Shown here piece after piece: positions 21,169-30,389 of a stretch of 64,000 nucleotides of DNA. Numbering within the stretch: the stretch's first letter is position 1; the number at the start of each line of letters is the position of its first letter. The translations under genes were made by a program, and so were the position numbers. A model generated the notes under the pieces. That model was not told the origin of the DNA. It ran no database searches and worked only from the letters and a program-made list of their open reading frames with translations. The DNA comes from Paraburkholderia aromaticivorans (lineage in GTDB: Bacteria; Pseudomonadota; Gammaproteobacteria; Burkholderiales; Burkholderiaceae). The DNA is taken from assembly GCF_012689525.1 (NCBI RefSeq), contig NZ_CP051516.1, forward strand, positions 4,154,001 to 4,218,000, read 5' to 3'.

Positions 21169-22203
21169 TCAACGCAATTTGAATGACGGAAAGTTGAAAC
21201 GCGAGGGCGGAACCAACTGGCCGGCCGGAATCTGCGTCGTTTCAGGGCCGCCGTTCAGGTCGAGCGGCGGTGTCTCGGAGCTGCCCGAAGCAGCCTCAGG
21301 AACAGCCGCCGTGCCCGACGCCGCTTGCGGCGGCGTGGCCGCAGTCGCACCCGAAGCCGGCGCCGCCTTCGCGGCAGCAGCACCCTGCGTGCCCGCCGCG
21401 CCGGTCGCGGCGCCTGCCGCCGCACCCGCCGCGCCGGTGTCGACGTCGTCGTACTTCGGCAGCGGTGCTTCGTCGCCATAGTTGGGCAGCGCCTGCGACT
21501 GCTTGTCGTCCGACAGCAGGTACTGACGGCGTTGCAGATAGGCACTACGCACGAACGAGTATTTGTCGAGCGCGGCGCCTTCCAGCACATCGCCGGCGTT
21601 CAGTAGATTCGCGCGCGTGTTGACGACGTTCAGGCCGTACAACGCCCAGCTCAGCCCATCCGGATGAATGTAGCTGAGCGGATTCACATAGTAGTTACCG
21701 ATCGAGCCAACCGCGTCGCGCACGGTACTCGGCCCGAACAGCGGCAACACGAGGTACGGACCCGCCGGCACGCCATAGTGGCCGAGCGTGAGGCCGAGGT
21801 CGTTGTCGTGCTTGGGCAGCTTGGCGAGCGTCGCCACGTCGAACAGACCGCCGACGCCGAACACCGTGTTGATCACGATCCGCATGATGTCTTCGACACC
21901 GTCGGTGATCTTCAACTGCAGCAGGTTGTTCGCCGCAATGTAGACGTCGCCGATGTTCGAGAAGAAGTTCGTCACGCTGTCGCGCACCGGCTGCGGCGTG
22001 ATGAACACGTAGCCCTTCGCGACCGGCTTGAGCGCGTATTGATCGAGCTTGTCGTTGACGGTGAAGATCGTGCGGTTCAAGCCTTCGAGCGGATCGCCCT
22101 GGGTCGGCGTCTGCACCGTCGAACAGCCGGCGAGCAACGCTGCGGCTACCGCAAACTTGCCGACCTGGAAGGCGCGCGCGCCGCTGATGCGTGTGGTCTG
22201 CAT
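21169..22203 (-). CDS. mlaA: Outer-membrane lipoprotein MlaA (VacJ family) with long Ala/Pro tail
   Basis: MlaA removes mislocalised phospholipids from the outer leaflet of the outer membrane. The 344-residue protein has a lipoprotein signal with lipobox LLAGC near residue 26. The VacJ core is GDPLEGLNRTIFTVNDKLDQY, VFGVGGLFDVA, HYGVPAGPYLVLPLFGPSTVRD and NPLSYI. The last about 90 residues are Ala/Pro/Ser-rich and have no counterpart in the roughly 250-residue E. coli protein. A good ribosome binding site (AAGGAG) precedes the ATG. Here mlaA sits inside the mla operon between mlaD and mlaC, whereas in E. coli it is a separate locus. Confidence 0.95.
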   Translation of the reverse strand: MQTTRISGARAFQVGKFAVAAALLAGCSTVQTPTQGDPLEGLNRTIFTVNDKLDQYALKPVAKGYVFITPQPVRDSVTNFFSNIGDVYIAANNLLQLKITDGVEDIMRIVINTVFGVGGLFDVATLAKLPKHDNDLGLTLGHYGVPAGPYLVLPLFGPSTVRDAVGSIGNYYVNPLSYIHPDGLSWALYGLNVVNTRANLLNAGDVLEGAALDKYSFVRSAYLQRRQYLLSDDKQSQALPNYGDEAPLPKYDDVDTGAAGAAAGAATGAAGTQGAAAAKAAPASGATAATPPQAASGTAAVPEAASGSSETPPLDLNGGPETTQIPAGQLVPPSRFNFPSFKLR

Positions 22204-22214
22204 TCTTGTTCTCC

Positions 22215-22772
22215 TTATTGAGCGGCCGCGCCGGAGGCGGGCAGGCTCGGCGCCGCAGCGGGCGCGGGCGCGGGCGTGCCCGCCGCCGCGCCAGACTTGG
22301 ACGCACCCGAATCCGCGGCCTTGCTGTACAGAAATTGGCCGATGAGGTTTTCCAGCACGATCGCCGATTGCGTCATGGAGATGGTGTCGCCCGCCTTGAG
22401 CATTTCGGTGTCGCCGCCGGGTTCGAGCCCGATGTATTGCTCGCCGAGCAGACCCGAAGTCAGGATCTTCGCCGAGGTGTCTTTGGGAAACTGGTATTGC
22501 TTGTCGAGGTCGATCGTGACGAGCGCCTGGTACGCGTTGCTGTCGAAGCCGATCGAAGCGACGCGGCCGACCGTTACACCCGCGCTCTTCACGGGCGCGC
22601 GCGCCTTCAGTCCGCCGATATTGTCGAACTTGAGCTTGACCGGATAAGTTGCCTGGAACGACAACGAGCTCATGTTGCCGGCCTTCAGCGCGAGAAACAG
22701 CAACGCCACAAAACCCAACACCACGAACAGGCCGACCCAGAAGTCGAGAGCAGCAGTCTTTTTCATCGTCAT
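22215..22772 (-). CDS. mlaD: MCE-domain protein MlaD
   Basis: MlaD is the inner-membrane-anchored substrate-binding ring of the MlaFEDB lipid transporter. The 185-residue protein has one N-terminal membrane helix (about 8-28), then the MCE domain. MCE motifs are YPVKLKFDNIGGLKARAPVKSAGVTVGRV and SGLLGEQYIGLEPGG. The final about 30 residues are a low-complexity Ala/Pro tail. It lies between mlaE and mlaA. Confidence 0.95.
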   Translation of the reverse strand: MTMKKTAALDFWVGLFVVLGFVALLFLALKAGNMSSLSFQATYPVKLKFDNIGGLKARAPVKSAGVTVGRVASIGFDSNAYQALVTIDLDKQYQFPKDTSAKILTSGLLGEQYIGLEPGGDTEMLKAGDTISMTQSAIVLENLIGQFLYSKAADSGASKSGAAAGTPAPAPAAAPSLPASGAAAQ

Positions 22773-22857
22773 CCCAAAGTGAATCCGCCACGCCGCCGAT
22801 ACTCCCCGCCGCGTGCGCCCAGTGACGCGCCGCCGGCGGAAAACGTGCAGCGCAGTC

Positions 22858-23625
22858 TTAGCTGAACATCAGTGCGGTCAGCAGAAAATCGAGGCCGAGC
22901 ACCGCAAGCGACGCGTACACGACCGTCTTGGTCGTGGCACGCGAAACGCCTTCCGGCGTCGGCTTGGCTTCATAGCCTTGAAACAGTGCAATGAACGTCA
23001 CCGCGAGGCCGAACACCACGCTCTTGACGACGCCGGCGCCGACGTCGCGCCAGACATCGACGCCGCCTTGCATCTGCGACCAGAACGCGCCGGCATCGAC
23101 GCCGATCAGCAGCACGCCCACCACATAACCACCGAACACGCCGACCGCGCTGAAGATCGCGGCGAGGATCGGCATCGAGATAATGCCGGCCCACAGACGC
23201 GGCGCGATCACCACCTTGACCGGGTCGACGGCCATCATTTCCATCGCGGTCAGTTGCTCGCCTGCCTTCATCAAGCCGATCTCGGCGGTGAGCGACGTCC
23301 CGGCGCGCCCGGCGAACAGCAGCGCCGTGACCACCGGGCCGAGCTCGCGCACCAGCGACAGCGCGACCAGCAGGCCGAGCGCCTGCTCGGAGCCGTAGCG
23401 GTTCAGCGTGTAATAGCCCTGCAAGCCGAGCACGAAGCCGACGAACAGACCCGACACGGCAATGATCACCAGCGAATAATTACCTACGAAGTGGATCTGC
23501 TTCGTGACAAGACGCGGACGGCGCAACAACGGGAAAAACTCGAGCAGCAGCCGGAAGAAAAAGCGCGTGGCGTAGCCGGCTGTGCCCAGTCCGTCGATCA
23601 CCGAGCGGCCGATCGCACTGATCAT
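22858..23625 (-). CDS. mlaE: Mla transporter permease MlaE
   Basis: MlaE is the membrane permease of the MlaFEDB ABC transporter for phospholipids. The 255-residue protein has five or more membrane segments and the conserved region FAGRAGTSLTAEIGLMKAGEQLTAMEMMAVDPVKVVIAPRLWAGIISMPIL, which is diagnostic for the MlaE/YrbE family. It overlaps mlaF by 4 bp. Confidence 0.96.
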   Translation of the reverse strand: MISAIGRSVIDGLGTAGYATRFFFRLLLEFFPLLRRPRLVTKQIHFVGNYSLVIIAVSGLFVGFVLGLQGYYTLNRYGSEQALGLLVALSLVRELGPVVTALLFAGRAGTSLTAEIGLMKAGEQLTAMEMMAVDPVKVVIAPRLWAGIISMPILAAIFSAVGVFGGYVVGVLLIGVDAGAFWSQMQGGVDVWRDVGAGVVKSVVFGLAVTFIALFQGYEAKPTPEGVSRATTKTVVYASLAVLGLDFLLTALMFS

Positions 23626-24443
23626 GACTGACCTCCGCCGATGCCGAAGTCCGCCGCGAGCGGCGTCTTGCTGGGATAGTGAAATTTGAAGGGGCCGTCC
23701 GGCGCGCCGTCGATGAATTGACGCACGGTGGGATCGGTCGAGGCCCGCAATTCGGCGGGCGTGCCTTCGGCGTGAACCCCGCCGTTGGCGAGAAAGTAGA
23801 CGTAGTCGGCGATCGCGAACGATTCCGGCACGTCGTGCGTGACGAGGATCGAGGTGGCGCCGAGCGCCTGATTCAGCGTGCGAATCAGGTTCGCGGTGAT
23901 GCCGAGCGAGATCGGGTCGAGACCGGCGAACGGCTCGTCGTACATCATCAATTCGGGATCGAGCGCGATGGCGCGTGCCAGCGCCACGCGCCGCGCCATG
24001 CCGCCCGAAATCTCCGACGGCAGCAGATCGCGCGCGCCGCGCAACCCGACCGCGTTGAGCTTCATCAACACGAGGTCGCGGATCAATTCGTCGGGGAGGT
24101 CGGTGTGTTCACGCAGCGCGAAGGCGACGTTTTCGAACACGGACATGTCGGTGAATAGCGCGCCGAACTGGAACAGCATGCCCATCTTGCGACGCAGTGC
24201 ATACAGGCCGTCGCGCGTTTGCCGGCCGACGTCCTGGCCCTGGAACAGGATCTGGCCGCGCTGCGCGCGCACCAGGCCGCCGATCAGACGCAGCACCGTG
24301 GTCTTGCCGCAACCCGACCCGCCCATGACCGCGACCACCTGGCCGCGCTTGAAGCGCAGATTCAGGTTCGACAGGACGAGCCGGTCGCCATAACCGAAGT
24401 CGACATCACGCAGCTCGAGTAGGGTCTCGGGGGAGGAAGACAC
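23622..24443 (-). CDS. mlaF: Mla transporter ATPase MlaF
   Basis: MlaF is the ATPase of the MlaFEDB phospholipid transporter. The 273-residue protein has Walker A GGSGCGKTT, signature SGGMARRVALARA, Walker B MMYDEPFAGLDP and the H-loop THDVPESF. It is the first gene of the mla operon and probably of the whole minus-strand block down to tatC. A TATAAT hexamer lies 34 bp upstream of the start. Confidence 0.96.
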   Translation of the reverse strand: MSSSPETLLELRDVDFGYGDRLVLSNLNLRFKRGQVVAVMGGSGCGKTTVLRLIGGLVRAQRGQILFQGQDVGRQTRDGLYALRRKMGMLFQFGALFTDMSVFENVAFALREHTDLPDELIRDLVLMKLNAVGLRGARDLLPSEISGGMARRVALARAIALDPELMMYDEPFAGLDPISLGITANLIRTLNQALGATSILVTHDVPESFAIADYVYFLANGGVHAEGTPAELRASTDPTVRQFIDGAPDGPFKFHYPSKTPLAADFGIGGGQS

Positions 24444-24476
24444 GAAACTGACAGTCCCTTTTACACGGAAGGCCGA

Positions 24477-24482
24477 ATTATA
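24477..24482 (-). promoter_or_regulatory. Candidate -10 element of the mla operon
   Basis: The minus strand reads CCCTATAATTC, a perfect TATAAT, in the 95 bp spacer between thiE and mlaF. A -35 is not clear. Position 34 bp before the mlaF ATG would give a short leader. Confidence 0.5.
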
Positions 24483-24538
24483 GGGCCACCGTGCAAAAGT
24501 TGCCGTGGGGGTGCCCTGTCCCTAACTAATCATGACGA

Positions 24539-25642
24539 TTATCGCGTAAACCCTTGCTGCAATGCAGAAACGGCGGCAGCCGGATCCGCCGCCTCCGTCA
24601 CCGCCCGCACGACGGCCGCGCAGCCGACACCCGTCGCCAGCACGTCGGGCAGCACCTGCAGGTCGATCCCGCCGATCGCCACCAGCGGCACGACGCCGTC
24701 GAGCAAGCGCACGTAACGGGCTAGACGTCTGAGGCCCTGCGGCGCGGTCGGCATGACCTTGGTAGTGGTCGGGAACACCGCACCCAGTGCAATGTAGCTC
24801 GGCCGGAAATGCAGTGCTTTCAGAATCTCGTAGAAACCGTGGGTCGACAGGCCGAGCCGGACGCCGCCCGCGGCGAGCGCGGCGAGATCCGCCGTATGCA
24901 CGTCTTCCTGACCGAGGTGGACACCGTACGCGCCGGCTTCGAGCGCGGCCTGCCAGTGGTCGTTGATGAACACCTGAGCGTCGTGCTGACGGCCGGCGGC
25001 CACGCAGCGGGCGATTTCGCGCTTCAGCTCGTCGGCGGGTTCGGCCGATTTGCGGCGCAACTGCACCGTCTTCACGCCGAAGCCCACCACCCGCTCGACC
25101 CATTCCGCCGTCGGCAGCACCGGATACAGCCCCAGCCGGTCCGGGCAGCGCGCGAACGCCTGCGCCGGCGCGTCGGGCAAGCCGGCGAGACGCGGGAAAC
25201 GGCTGAGATCGGCGGGAAAGGCGTCGTCGGCACGGGTTTCGTCGCCGTCGCGCCAGGCCAGCGCCAGCACCAGCGCGTCATGCGGGTCGAAGCCGCAGTC
25301 GAGGAACGCCGCCAGCGCGACAATCCAGTCTTCCGCCAGATGGCCTTCGAGGCGGTATTTTTCGCCGCCCAGATGCAGCGTGGCCTTGTCCTCGGCGGCT
25401 TCGATCACGCCGGCGCCCCGCACCAGCCAGCGCGCCACCTGCTCGCCATGCTGCTGCGCGTCGGCGATCACGATCAGGTCGCCGCCGTTCGGTTCGTCCG
25501 GCGCGGTCAGGCAGATGCGCCACGGCGCATGCGTCGGCGGCCAGTCGCCCAGCCGGGCGCGAATGCGCTCGGCGGCTTCGGTGAGTTCGTCGGCGGGCGG
25601 CCAGAAAAGGTCGCGGTCTTTCAAGGTCAAAGTCTGCGTCAT
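24539..25642 (-). CDS. thiE: Thiamine-phosphate synthase with N-terminal extension
   Basis: ThiE couples HMP-pyrophosphate with thiazole phosphate to give thiamine phosphate. The protein is 367 residues, against about 210 for a typical ThiE. The TMP synthase barrel occupies about 168-367, with [51 protein letters not shown] and VAIGGIDL. The first about 165 residues have no clear catalytic motif; part of them (residues 95-130) resembles the C-terminal helices of ThiD-type kinases, which is only an inference. The start at 25642 overlaps the thiG stop (ATGA). Confidence 0.92.
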   Translation of the reverse strand: MTQTLTLKDRDLFWPPADELTEAAERIRARLGDWPPTHAPWRICLTAPDEPNGGDLIVIADAQQHGEQVARWLVRGAGVIEAAEDKATLHLGGEKYRLEGHLAEDWIVALAAFLDCGFDPHDALVLALAWRDGDETRADDAFPADLSRFPRLAGLPDAPAQAFARCPDRLGLYPVLPTAEWVERVVGFGVKTVQLRRKSAEPADELKREIARCVAAGRQHDAQVFINDHWQAALEAGAYGVHLGQEDVHTADLAALAAGGVRLGLSTHGFYEILKALHFRPSYIALGAVFPTTTKVMPTAPQGLRRLARYVRLLDGVVPLVAIGGIDLQVLPDVLATGVGCAAVVRAVTEAADPAAAVSALQQGFTR

Positions 25643-26460
25643 GCGGCGCTCCCGTCTTGATGCCAGAACGGCATGCCGACCACCGGCGTGCTCGCGTGCG
25701 CGCTTTCGCGCTCGGCCATCGGCCCCGCCAGAAAAGCCTGGCGGCCCGCTTCGACACCCAGCGCGAAGGCGCGCGCCATCGCGTCGGGGTGGGTGGCCTG
25801 CGAAACGGCGGTGTTCAGCAACACGCCGTCGAAACCCCATTCCATCACCTGCGCCGCGTGCGACGGCACGCCGAGACCGGCGTCGACGATCAGCGGCACG
25901 TCCGGCAGCCGCTCACGCAACACACGCAGGCCATATGGATTGATCACGCCCTTGCCGGTGCCAATCGGCGCGCCCCACGGCATCAGCGCTTCACAACCGG
26001 CGTCCAGCAGACGGCGGCCGATCACCAGGTCTTCCGTGCAATACGGCAGCACCTTGAAGCCGTCCTTGACCAGTTGCGCGGCCGCTTCGATCAGGCCGAC
26101 CGGGTCGGGCTGCAGCGTGTAGTCGTCGCCGATCAGTTCGAGCTTGATCCACTCGGTTTCGAAGATTTCGCGCGCCATATGCGCGGTCGTCACCGCCTCG
26201 CCGACGGTCAGGCAGCCGGCCGTGTTCGGCAGTAGCGGCACGCCGCGGCGCTTGAGCAGGTCGAAGAAGCCGGCTTCCGCGCCGCCCTCGTTCATCTGCC
26301 GGCGCAGCGCGACGGTCACCATGCCGGGCCGTGCGGCGTCGATCGAATCGGACAGCGATTGCAGCGACGGATAGCGCGAGGTGCCGAGCAGCACGCGGCT
26401 CGCGAAGGTCTGGCCGTAGAGCGTGAGCGCGTCGGCGGTTTTTGGGGAAGTCATTTGCAT
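25639..26460 (-). CDS. thiG: Thiazole synthase
   Basis: ThiG builds the thiazole ring of thiamine from DXP, ThiS-thiocarboxylate sulfur and dehydroglycine, here supplied by ThiO. The 273-residue TIM-barrel protein has family motifs [60 protein letters not shown] and [31 protein letters not shown]. It sits between thiS and thiE in the TPP-riboswitch-controlled operon. Confidence 0.97.
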   Translation of the reverse strand: MQMTSPKTADALTLYGQTFASRVLLGTSRYPSLQSLSDSIDAARPGMVTVALRRQMNEGGAEAGFFDLLKRRGVPLLPNTAGCLTVGEAVTTAHMAREIFETEWIKLELIGDDYTLQPDPVGLIEAAAQLVKDGFKVLPYCTEDLVIGRRLLDAGCEALMPWGAPIGTGKGVINPYGLRVLRERLPDVPLIVDAGLGVPSHAAQVMEWGFDGVLLNTAVSQATHPDAMARAFALGVEAGRQAFLAGPMAERESAHASTPVVGMPFWHQDGSAA

Positions 26461-26510
26461 AATCTTTTGTCTCCGGCAATCCGGCGTTTCAGGCAGTGCA
26501 TGGCGGGCGT

Positions 26511-26708
26511 TCAGCCGCCGGCCACGGGTTGCACGACATCGAGCTTGTCGCCCGCCTGCAGTGCGCGCGCCGCATGCTGGGTGCGCGCCACGAAGTCGCC
26601 GTTCAGCGCAACCGCGAACGGCGGACGTGCGCCGAACGCGGCGAGCGCGTCGGCGACAGTTGCGCCTTCGGGCAGCGACAACGGCTTCTGATTGATATGA
26701 ATGTCCAT
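26511..26708 (-). CDS. thiS: Sulfur carrier protein ThiS
   Basis: ThiS is a small ubiquitin-like sulfur carrier for thiazole synthesis. The 65-residue protein begins [22 protein letters not shown] and ends with the essential di-glycine (PVAGG), where the thiocarboxylate forms. It is read within a longer open frame that starts upstream in a shadow of thiO. The ATG at 26708 gives the normal family length. Confidence 0.95.
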   Translation of the reverse strand: MDIHINQKPLSLPEGATVADALAAFGARPPFAVALNGDFVARTQHAARALQAGDKLDVVQPVAGG

Positions 26709-26788
26709 GGTGTTCGAATACGTTTCAGTCGATGGCGAAAGCGGCGTGGCGTGCGCGCTCGTCTGAGTAATGACGAGTCGCGCAATGC

Positions 26789-27919
26789 TCATGCCGGCTC
26801 CCGCGCGGAATCCAGTTGAAAAAGCTCGCTCCAGCGCGCATCGCGCTGCCAGTCGGCGAAGGCATCGGCGTCGCCGATGCGGCCGTCGAGCAGCGCCGCG
26901 GCGAAGCGCACGGCTTCGTCGGCGACTTCGGGCACGATCATGTAGCCGTGCCGGTACAGGCCGTTCACGCGCAGTGTCTGTGCGCCGTCCCACAGCAAGG
27001 CCGGACGGTGGTCCGGCAGAGTTGGGCGGCACTGCGAATTCAGTTCGAGGATGCGTGCCTCGCCGAAGCCGGGATGCACGGAAAACGCCGCGCTCAGCAG
27101 TTCGAGCGCGGAGCGCACGCTGACCGGCGACATGTCCTCGCCTTCCACTTCGGTGGCGCCGATCACGTACAGATCGTCCTGCTTCGGCGCGATGTAGAGC
27201 GGATAGCGCGGATGCAGCAGCCGAACCGGCCGCGTCAGCTTGATACCGGGCGCATGCACCCGCGCGACTTCGCCACGAATACCGCGCAACGTGGGCAGCA
27301 CGGGCTTGGCGCCGAGGCCGCGGCAGTCGATCGTAATGCGGGCGGGCGGCAGCGCACGCTCGTCGACCGGCGTATTCCAATGCGTGTCGACACCGCGCTG
27401 CGCGAGGCCCGCGGCGAGCGCGGTCAGCACCTGACGGTTATCCAATTGCCCTTCACGCGGCAGTAGCCAGCCTTGGTTAAAGCGGCCCGCCAAAGCAGGC
27501 TCGGCGGCGCCGAGCTGCGCGCCCGCCAGGGTGACAAAGCCGCCGTTCAGCAACTCAGCCGGGGCATTCGAGCGCACCCGGCGCTCGAACAGCGGTGCTT
27601 CGGTGCGGTCAGCGTGATGCCAGACGACCAGCGTGCCATTGCGCTGAAAGAACACCGGCTCGGGCAACTCGGCAAGCACTTGTGGCCAGGTATCGAGCGA
27701 ACTTGCGCCCAGGCGCGTGATCAGCAGCTCAGCGCTGGCGGCTTCCGCGAGCGGTGCCAGCATCGCCGCGGCGACCCACGCAGCCGATTGCGTACCGGCG
27801 GCATCGCCACGCTCATAGAGCGCCACGCGATGCCCCTGACCGGCGAGCCGCCACGCCACCAGCCTCCCGCACAGGCCACCGCCGAGCACGGCGAAATCGG
27901 GTTGTGCAGGACGCGTCAT
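26789..27919 (-). CDS. thiO: FAD-dependent glycine oxidase ThiO
   Basis: ThiO oxidises glycine to the imine needed by ThiG, the oxygen-dependent alternative to ThiH. The protein is about 376 residues. The N-terminal FAD-binding motif is FAVLGGGLCGRLVAWRLAGQGHRVALYE, and the C-terminal substrate/FAD region is NGLYRHGYMIVPEVAD. The start at 27919 has GGAG at good spacing; an in-frame GTG lies 9 bp upstream. It is the first gene after the TPP riboswitch. Confidence 0.93.
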   Translation of the reverse strand: MTRPAQPDFAVLGGGLCGRLVAWRLAGQGHRVALYERGDAAGTQSAAWVAAAMLAPLAEAASAELLITRLGASSLDTWPQVLAELPEPVFFQRNGTLVVWHHADRTEAPLFERRVRSNAPAELLNGGFVTLAGAQLGAAEPALAGRFNQGWLLPREGQLDNRQVLTALAAGLAQRGVDTHWNTPVDERALPPARITIDCRGLGAKPVLPTLRGIRGEVARVHAPGIKLTRPVRLLHPRYPLYIAPKQDDLYVIGATEVEGEDMSPVSVRSALELLSAAFSVHPGFGEARILELNSQCRPTLPDHRPALLWDGAQTLRVNGLYRHGYMIVPEVADEAVRFAAALLDGRIGDADAFADWQRDARWSELFQLDSAREPA

Positions 27920-28149
27920 CGCGCACACTCCGTTTCAGGACGGCGAGCAAAGCTGAAGCACGGCGCGCCGACGACGGCGTGACGAAGAGCAAAACACATA
28001 TCTGAAGAATAGGCGGTCATCGAGTCCTTTCCGTACGGCAAAAAAACGCACGTACCCAGGACGAAACCGGCGGGTGAGGCCGGCCGGGCAATGCGCGTTC
28101 CATGACGGACGCTGCCCGGCGGGGATTGGAGACTGGCTGCTTCCGGAAA

Positions 28150-28247
28150 CTTCCCGCGCCGGTATTACCCGGATCGGGTGCAAAGGGTGTCTCTCAGCCT
28201 CGCCGCTGCGCCATGAAAATCATGCCGCCTGTGCGCGAAGCACCCCT
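28150..28247 (-). promoter_or_regulatory. TPP riboswitch (THI element) controlling thiOSGE
   Basis: Read on the minus strand, the 5' part has GGGGTGC, then GGCTGAGAGACACCC, then TTTGCACCCGATCCGGGTAATACC and GCGCGGGAAG. These match the conserved P2/P3 CUGAGA, P4 and P5 UGAUCCGGGUAAUACC parts of the TPP aptamer and the closing strand. It lies about 230 bp upstream of thiO. When TPP binds, expression of thiO, thiS, thiG and thiE should fall. A 7-nt T-run occurs about 105 nt further downstream (28040-28046), but no strong terminator stem directly abuts it, so the mechanism (termination or translation) is undecided. Confidence 0.95.
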
Positions 28248-28262
28248 GTTTCGTCGAAGGTC

Positions 28263-28271
28263 ATTAGACCA
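28263..28271 (-). promoter_or_regulatory. Candidate extended -10 element for the thi operon
   Basis: On the minus strand TGGTCTAAT fits an extended -10 (TGn followed by TCTAAT) and lies about 16 bp upstream of the riboswitch 5' edge. That is the right place for a start that would include the whole aptamer. The assignment is by motif and position only. Confidence 0.4.
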
Positions 28272-28637
28272 TAAAAGGCGCGGCGCCCGCAAACCGGCGG
28301 CTGGCGGCGTCGCGTGCGATTTGATCCGGCACCATCTTTCACGTTATCAATACGGCCGAAGGCAGCGCTCTGGCACAATGCCAGCACAGGATGCCGCACG
28401 AACGCGGCGCGGGCGGCACGCCGTCCCGCCATGTTCGCAACGGCACCGGCGCGGGGCCTCGCGGCGCAAATTAATTTTCGCTTAAGGGCTTCACGCCAGA
28501 ATCTGACGCTCGCCCGGGCGTGCGTTCGTCGAGCACGACGCCCGGGCATGTACCGCAAACCCGCCGCAGGGCAGCCCGCAGACGGGCCTGCCCCAATGGG
28601 TCAGCCCCGAATGGGCCAGCACTACTTCAGGATGCTC
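28272..28637. other. 366 bp intergenic region between thi promoter and ABC exporter gene
   Basis: There is no convincing gene. An open frame in register with the exporter gene continues upstream through this region, but its composition is unlike protein coding and the family N-terminus begins at 28638. The only clear structure is the short palindrome at 28370-28384. Confidence 0.6.
28370..28384. promoter_or_regulatory. Perfect palindrome CTGGCA-CAA-TGCCAG, possible operator
   Basis: Two 6-bp arms are separated by 3 bp in the spacer upstream of the SbmA/YddA-type exporter gene. It could be an operator for a dimeric repressor or a short hairpin. No regulator gene is adjacent. Confidence 0.3.
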
Positions 28638-30389
28638 ATGACACCGAATACCTCTGCCAGACCCGTGCTGCCGCCGGACGATAAAGTCTCCGCCTGGAGC
28701 CTGATCAAACCCTACTGGGTTTCCGAAGAACGAAAAACGGCATGGGGCCTGCTCATCGCGATCATCGTGATGAATCTGCTCGTCGTGTGGATCAACGTGC
28801 GCCTGAACCGCTGGAGCGCCGACTTCTACAACGCGCTGCAAACCAAGAACGTGCACGACTTCCCCCAACTGCTGATGGTGTTCTCGGGGCTCGCGTTCGG
28901 CTTCATCATCCTCGCGGTGTACGGCCGTTACCTGCGCCAGATGCTCGGCTTCCGCTGGCGCCAGTGGCTGACCACGCGCTATCTGAACGAGTGGCTGAAA
29001 GACAGCGCGTTCTATCGGATCGAACGCGACCGCCTCGCCGACAACCCCGACCAGCGGATCAGCGACGACCTGCAGTCATTCGCCACCAGCACGCTCTCGC
29101 TGACGCTCGACCTGCTGTCCACCGTCGTCACGCTGGTGTCGTTCATCACGATCCTGTGGTCGCTGGCCGGCGCGCTGACTATTTCACTCGGCGGCATGCC
29201 GATCGAGATCCCCGGCTACATGGTGTGGGCCGCGGCGCTCTACGCCGTGATCGGTTCGCTGATCATCCAGAAGGTCGGCCATCCGCTCGTGCCGATCAAC
29301 TACCAGGCGCAGAAAGTCGAGGCGGATTTCCGTTTCGGCCTGATCCGTCTGCGTGAAAACGCCGAGCAGATCGCCTTCTACAACGGCATGGAAACCGAGA
29401 AGACGAACGCGCACTCGTTGTTCGGCCGCATCCGCGACAACTGGTGGCAGGTGATGAAGTACACCAAGCGGCTCACTTTCGTGCTGAGCTTCTATGGCCA
29501 GATCGCGATCATCTTCCCGCTGGTCGTCGCCGCGCCACGCTACTTCGCTGGCGCCTTCACGTTCGGCGTGCTGATGCAGATTTCCAGCGCTTTCGGCACC
29601 GTCAGCGATTCGTTCTCGTGGTTCATCAACAGTTACGGCACCTTGGTCGAATGGCGCGCCACCGTGAACCGGTTGCGTGAATTCAAGCGCGTCGTACACT
29701 CGCCGCATCTGAAGGAATCGGTCTCGCCGGCTACCGAGCATGGGGGCATCAATCTGCATTTCGTCGACGAGGACAAACTCTCCACCGACGGCCTCAAGCT
29801 CGCCCTGCCCAACGGCAACCCGTTGTCGCGCATTCGCGATGTCGCGATTCAACCGGGCTCGCGCTGGCTGGTGCGCGGTCCGTCTGGCTCGGGCAAGAGC
29901 ACGCTGATGCGCGCGCTCGCCGGCTTGTGGCCGTTCGGCGACGGCTCGATCGACGCCCCGGTCAACGCGCGCATGATGTTCATTCCGCAGGTCAGCTACA
30001 TGCCGATCGGCACGCTCAAAGCGGCGCTCGCTTATCCGTCCGCCGCCGGCACCTATACCGACGACGAATGCCGCGAAGCGCTCATCGTCTGCCATCTGTC
30101 GGAATACGCGGACCGTCTGCAGGAATCGGGACACTGGACCCGCATTCTCTCGCCGGGCGAGCAACAGCGCCTCGCCGCCGCGCGCGTGCTGCTGCACAAG
30201 CCGGACTATCTGTTCCTCGACGAAGCCACCAGCGCCCTCGACGCGGAAAACGAGGCGCGTCTGTATCGCCTGTTCACGGAGCGGCTGCCGAAGGCAGCGA
30301 TTGTCAGCGTCGCGCATCGCGAGTCGCTGGCTGCGTTCCATGACGAGACGCTCGACGTCGAGCGTTCGGGCGAAGCGGTCGCGGCATGA
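28638..30389 (+). CDS. SbmA/YddA-type ABC transporter, fused permease and ATPase
   Basis: This 583-residue protein joins an ABC_membrane_2-type permease (about 1-350) to an ATPase domain (about 390-580). The family includes SbmA/BacA (without ATPase), YddA and ABCD-type transporters, and handles peptides, B12-like compounds or long acyl chains. The permease has family motifs NRWSADFYNALQ, RYLRQMLGFRWRQWLT and NPDQRISDDL. The ATPase has Walker A GPSGSGKST, signature LSPGEQQRLAAARV and Walker B YLFLDEATSALD. The start at 28638 has an AGGA at good spacing; an ATG 6 bp earlier is an alternative. It overlaps the following SDR gene by 4 bp. Confidence 0.92.
   Translation: MTPNTSARPVLPPDDKVSAWSLIKPYWVSEERKTAWGLLIAIIVMNLLVVWINVRLNRWSADFYNALQTKNVHDFPQLLMVFSGLAFGFIILAVYGRYLRQMLGFRWRQWLTTRYLNEWLKDSAFYRIERDRLADNPDQRISDDLQSFATSTLSLTLDLLSTVVTLVSFITILWSLAGALTISLGGMPIEIPGYMVWAAALYAVIGSLIIQKVGHPLVPINYQAQKVEADFRFGLIRLRENAEQIAFYNGMETEKTNAHSLFGRIRDNWWQVMKYTKRLTFVLSFYGQIAIIFPLVVAAPRYFAGAFTFGVLMQISSAFGTVSDSFSWFINSYGTLVEWRATVNRLREFKRVVHSPHLKESVSPATEHGGINLHFVDEDKLSTDGLKLALPNGNPLSRIRDVAIQPGSRWLVRGPSGSGKSTLMRALAGLWPFGDGSIDAPVNARMMFIPQVSYMPIGTLKAALAYPSAAGTYTDDECREALIVCHLSEYADRLQESGHWTRILSPGEQQRLAAARVLLHKPDYLFLDEATSALDAENEARLYRLFTERLPKAAIVSVAHRESLAAFHDETLDVERSGEAVAA

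Noticed and set aside
28314..28637. N-terminal extension of the ABC exporter by 108 residues
   Set aside because: The frame is open, but the segment has Arg/Ala-rich shadow-like composition. A proper ribosome binding site lies just before 28638, where the family N-terminus begins.
29184..30341. 385-codon minus-strand frame within the ABC exporter gene
   Set aside because: It is antisense to the ATPase and permease domains, with no recognisable domain in its translation.
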